Origin: Emticicia agri
GTDB taxonomy: Bacteria; Bacteroidota; Bacteroidia; Cytophagales; Spirosomataceae
Assembly: GCF_004168285.1 (NCBI RefSeq)
Contig: NZ_SEWF01000026.1
Coordinates: forward strand, 1-64,000
Direction: 5' to 3'
DNA: 64,000 bases
Below, piece after piece: positions 61,136-64,000 of this stretch. Numbering within the stretch: position 1 is the first letter of the stretch; every line of letters starts with the position of its first letter. The position numbers and the translations under genes are program-made. The notes beneath the pieces are model-generated. The model saw nothing but the letters and a program-made list of their open reading frames with translations, ran no database searches and was not told where the DNA came from.

Positions 61136-62287
61136 TCAAAAAGAAAACTCCATTGCTATACGACGTGCCTCTTCATCGGTTCTGATATAGTCTTCTAATG
61201 TTGGTGTCTTCACAAAACTTACCCGATGCATACAGTCTTCTATCAGATCAGACATTTCAAGGAAGCCAATTTCATCACGCAGAAAAGAGGCAACGGCTAT
61301 TTCGTTGGCAGCATTGACGATACAAGCCATATTGCCGCCCTGACTGAGCGCCTCAAAAGCAAAACCTAAGTTTCTGAAGGTCTGTATATCTGGCCTCTGA
61401 AATGTTAATGAAGGATATTTACTGAAATCGAATCTTGGGAAATCAGATTTCAAACGGGCAGGGTAGCTCAAAGCAAACTGAATAGGCACACGCATATCGG
61501 GCAACCCCATCTGTGCCTTTATGCTGCCATCTTCAAACTGCACCATTGAGTGAATAATACTTTGCGGATGCACAACTACTTCTATCTGGTCAGGTGTTAA
61601 TCCGAATAGCCACTTAGCTTCTATCACTTCTAATCCTTTGTTCATCAGAGAAGCTGAATCTATTGTAATTTTAGCACCCATGCTCCAATTAGGGTGTTTC
61701 AGTGCCTGCAATTTGGTTACGCTTTTCAGAAAATCCCGGTCTCTTCCCAAAAATGGTCCTCCAGAAGCCGTAAGAATTATTTTCTCAATAGGATTATGAA
61801 ACTCCCCTACCAGACATTGAAAAATAGCTGAATGTTCTGAATCTACCGGAAGAATATCTACCCTGTTTTTTTGGGCTAAATCGGTTACCAATTCTCCGGC
61901 TACTACCAGTGTTTCTTTATTGGCTAAAGCAATATGTTTACCTGCTTTAATTGCTGCCACAGTCGGAATCAATCCAGCATAGCCTACCAAAGCCGTCAAC
62001 ACCATATTTATCGACTCCATCTGAACTACTGACGAGAGCGATTTCTCTCCGGTATAGACTTTAATATCCAGAGGGTCAAGGGCAGAAAAAACCTTATCGT
62101 ATAAAGCTTCATTTGAAATAACTACTACATTAGGCTGAAATTTTGCCGCTTGTTCAATCAATAAATCGGCATTATTCTGGGCTGTGAGTACTTCTACTTC
62201 AAAAATATCCGGATTTGCCGCTACTACCTCCAATGCCTGTGTACCTATCGACCCCGTTGAACCTAAAATAGCTAAATTTCTTTTCAT
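61136..62287 (-). CDS. dxr: 1-deoxy-D-xylulose 5-phosphate reductoisomerase
   Basis: 383 residues, the second enzyme of the MEP isoprenoid pathway, turning DXP to MEP with NADPH and a divalent metal. [16 protein letters not shown] is the NADPH loop at residue 6. Other marks are [29 protein letters not shown] (metal-binding Asp and Glu), [32 protein letters not shown]-type block, and the C-terminal [12 protein letters not shown]. It supplies undecaprenyl-phosphate precursors, which the glycan loci of this window use. Transcribed alone. Confidence 0.96.
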   Translation of the reverse strand: [383 protein letters not shown]

Positions 62288-62519
62288 GTATTACCAGGAA
62301 TATTATAATCTGAGAATAAAATTCGTTGTACTTGCGTTAATACTTCTTATAAAGCTTTGTATTTAATCTGGCCTGCGCTTAATTTCTAAGCAAAGTTCGG
62401 AAAATTTACTGAGAAAGTTTTTATTTTGCTAATCGTATTGAAACAAGTGTCTGTTTAAACACAATATACTCGCAGACCGTTTTATATACGCATACAAATT
62501 TTATTTGAGGGTAAGGTTT

Positions 62520-63407
62520 ATGCAAACGGCAGAAGATCAATTTCAATTCTTTGAGGGTGTCTTTTTTGAGACCTTAGGACGAGACGTTCAGGTAACGGAA
62601 TATCGTTTGCTTCAGGGTGGTAACATTAACATAACTGTACAGGTGCATACCAATGAAGGAAAGTATTTTATTAAATACAATACCCGCAACCATGAAGATA
62701 TGTTTGAAACAGAAGCCAAAGGATTGAATTTACTGCGTGGTACAAATGTGATAAGGATACCTGAAGTAATTAACTGGGGAAGAAGAGACGGACAGGATTA
62801 CCTGATTTTAGAAAATATTGAATATTCAAAACCCAATTTTGATTATTGGGAAATATTGGGGCAAAACCTGGCTTCTCTTCACCGACAAAGCAGCGATTCG
62901 TTTGGCCTGCATTTTAATAACTATATTGGTTCTTTGCAGCAAAATAATGAACCCTATACCGACTGGTTGAGTTTCTTTATCGAAAAAAGGCTCAATGTTC
63001 AGGCTGGTCTGGCGTATTATAACGACTTAATCAGTAAAGATTTATACAATAAATTTCAGCAATTCTATAAAGTCTTACCTGATTTATTGCCTGATGAAAA
63101 GCCGGCACTACTGCATGGAGATTTGTGGTCGGGTAATATCATTACTGACGACAAGGGTAATCCTTGCCTTGTTGATCCGGCGGTATATTATGGCAACCGG
63201 GAAATGGAAATGGCGTTTACTTCGCTTTTTGGCGGCTTTGATAATCGTTTTTATGAGGCATACCACGAGAGTTTCCCGTTGCAACCCCGTTTTGACGAGC
63301 GCATATCTATTTATAATATTTATCCGCTTATGGTGCATGTCAATATCTTCGGCACAAGCTATTTACCTCCCGTATTAAGAACCCTGAACAGGTATTTGCA
63401 GGCTTAG
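62520..63407 (+). CDS. Fructosamine/ketosamine-3-kinase family protein
   Basis: 295 residues from ATG 62520, which has GAGGGTAAGG as ribosome site a few bases upstream; an in-frame TTG at 62505 is within that site and is rejected. Kinase-like fold: QGGNINITVQVHTNEGKYFIKYN (nucleotide Lys), ILENIEYSKPNFDYWEILGQNLASLHR, ALLHGDLWSGNIITDDKG (catalytic HGDLWSGN), and LVDPAVYYGNREMEMAFTSLFGGF (metal-binding Asp). It phosphorylates ketosamines on proteins so that glycation is undone. Divergent from dxr. Confidence 0.92.
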   Translation: MQTAEDQFQFFEGVFFETLGRDVQVTEYRLLQGGNINITVQVHTNEGKYFIKYNTRNHEDMFETEAKGLNLLRGTNVIRIPEVINWGRRDGQDYLILENIEYSKPNFDYWEILGQNLASLHRQSSDSFGLHFNNYIGSLQQNNEPYTDWLSFFIEKRLNVQAGLAYYNDLISKDLYNKFQQFYKVLPDLLPDEKPALLHGDLWSGNIITDDKGNPCLVDPAVYYGNREMEMAFTSLFGGFDNRFYEAYHESFPLQPRFDERISIYNIYPLMVHVNIFGTSYLPPVLRTLNRYLQA

Positions 63408-64000
63408 AGCACCAATAAATTACACCCTCTTATATCTGAATTATCAAAACGCCCGATAACACTGAATTGCTGACTATTGACCTGATAAGCGCCTAAATCC
63501 TGTGTTTCGATAAAACTGCATGAATCTATATTTGCCAGGTCTATTACATTGATACCTCCACGAATGGTCATTTCTTTAGCTGCATCAGGCAGGTACTGTG
63601 AAGAAATAATTTTAAAAGGGTCGTTTATTTCCCGCAACAAAATTTTCATGGTATTGGGCAATTCAAAAACCCCACCGCCTTTAGAATACCCCTGTGAAAG
63701 CAATTCTGTCATACCATATTCTGAATGTACTTTTTGTATAGGCAAACGGCTTGTGAGTATCTCATGCACTTCTTCTCTCAATAATTCTTTACGTCGTCCT
63801 TTCATTCCGCCTGTTTCCATGACTATCAGGTTATCTTTGCTATTTTTCAGGAAATCCAGTTCATGTTCGTTTTCAACCAAATCAAGTAAGGCAAAAGTTA
63901 CACCTATCAGCAAAACTTTTCGATGCGTTTGAGAGTTGTCTGATAGTTGCTGTAATTTCTGAATCAGTTCTGTGGTATTGTTAAGGTAGAATCCTGATTC
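63404..64000 (-). CDS. LuxE-like acyl-protein synthetase/acyltransferase (cut by window edge)
   Basis: The frame is open to the right edge (residues ESGFYLNNTTELIQKL at the outer end), so the N-terminal part is missing. The visible 198 residues belong to the LuxE/acyl-protein synthetase group of adenylate-forming-like enzymes: VLLIGVTFALLDLVE, ETGGMKGRRKELLREEVHEIL, VHSEYGMTELLSQGYSKGGG (the central signature) and DLANIDSCSFIETQDLGAYQV. In Bacteroidota this protein is usually encoded away from any luciferase and its role is unknown. Its end overlaps the fructosamine kinase gene by 4 bases in convergent orientation. Confidence 0.85.
   Translation of the reverse strand, partial: ESGFYLNNTTELIQKLQQLSDNSQTHRKVLLIGVTFALLDLVENEHELDFLKNSKDNLIVMETGGMKGRRKELLREEVHEILTSRLPIQKVHSEYGMTELLSQGYSKGGGVFELPNTMKILLREINDPFKIISSQYLPDAAKEMTIRGGINVIDLANIDSCSFIETQDLGAYQVNSQQFSVIGRFDNSDIRGCNLLVL

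Noticed and set aside
1-64000. tRNA, rRNA, integrase or attachment-site pairs
   Set aside because: None was recognised by eye on either strand; a dedicated search could still find a tRNA that I missed.

Overview
The window looks like a chromosomal segment of an AT-rich Bacteroidota, most likely a Cytophagales. The pointers are a type 9 secretion (type B) C-terminal sorting domain, promoters of the Bacteroidota form (TTTG or TTG, about 19 bases, then TAnnTTTG), Wzi-family capsule proteins next to a WbpM-type dehydratase, DUF1501/DUF1800 paired genes and large isoleucyl-tRNA synthetase of the Bacteroidota kind. The genus is not decided by the sequence. No rRNA, tRNA or CRISPR array was recognised.

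Layout. 1-1558: two insertion sequences, a 1000 bp IS982-type element (559-1558) inserted exactly at the end of an older DDE transposase gene. 1602-12855: a cell-surface polysaccharide locus, very AT-rich in its first part: acyltransferase, rhamnose-epimerase-like SDR, CgeB-like glycosyltransferase, WbpV-like SDR, WbpL/WecA-like initiating transferase (frameshifted), a surface protein with head repeats, WbpM-like UDP-GlcNAc 4,6-dehydratase and, convergent with it, two Wzi-family outer-membrane proteins. Together WbpM, WbpV and WbpL would make and load the first sugar on undecaprenyl phosphate, and the Wzi proteins would hold polymer on the outer membrane. 12866-17722: secreted type B sorting protein and a DUF1501/DUF1800 pair. 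17950-34195: ordinary housekeeping and stress genes (ileS, PLP enzyme, toxin-antitoxin pair, DegP/HtrA protease, Hsp20, TPR protein, SRAP DNA-repair protein, lipoproteins, BamA-like protein, acyl-CoA dehydrogenase, hydrolase, histidine kinase). 34402-42501: rsmH, followed by a second glycan cluster (four family 2 glycosyltransferases, a GT-C-like membrane protein, a flavoprotein). 42717-49494: exonuclease, then nuoKLMN and a GtrA-like gene. 49636-56239: tandem lipoproteins, isomerase, REP-like repeats, pseudouridine synthase, LytTR protein and an uncharacterised membrane/lipoprotein cluster. 56767-64000: globin, a LytTR response regulator with a frameshifted LytS-type kinase, dxr, fructosamine kinase and a LuxE-like gene running off the edge.

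The most notable points: (1) two separate 11-base T tracts, both in the polysaccharide locus, each throw a gene out of frame by the same one extra base, which suggests phase variation, transcript slippage or a shared sequencing error; (2) the isoleucyl-tRNA synthetase carries GIHH instead of HIGH, the altered class I motif linked to mupirocin hyper-resistance; (3) two GC-rich micro-islands of nearly the same sequence, in a very AT-rich setting, one of which breaks the IS982 transposase and one of which sits within a REP-like palindrome region; (4) nuoKLMN stands apart from the rest of complex I with its own promoter. I did not find a convincing wholly new system; the homopolymer pair and the GC micro-islands are the least explained signals.
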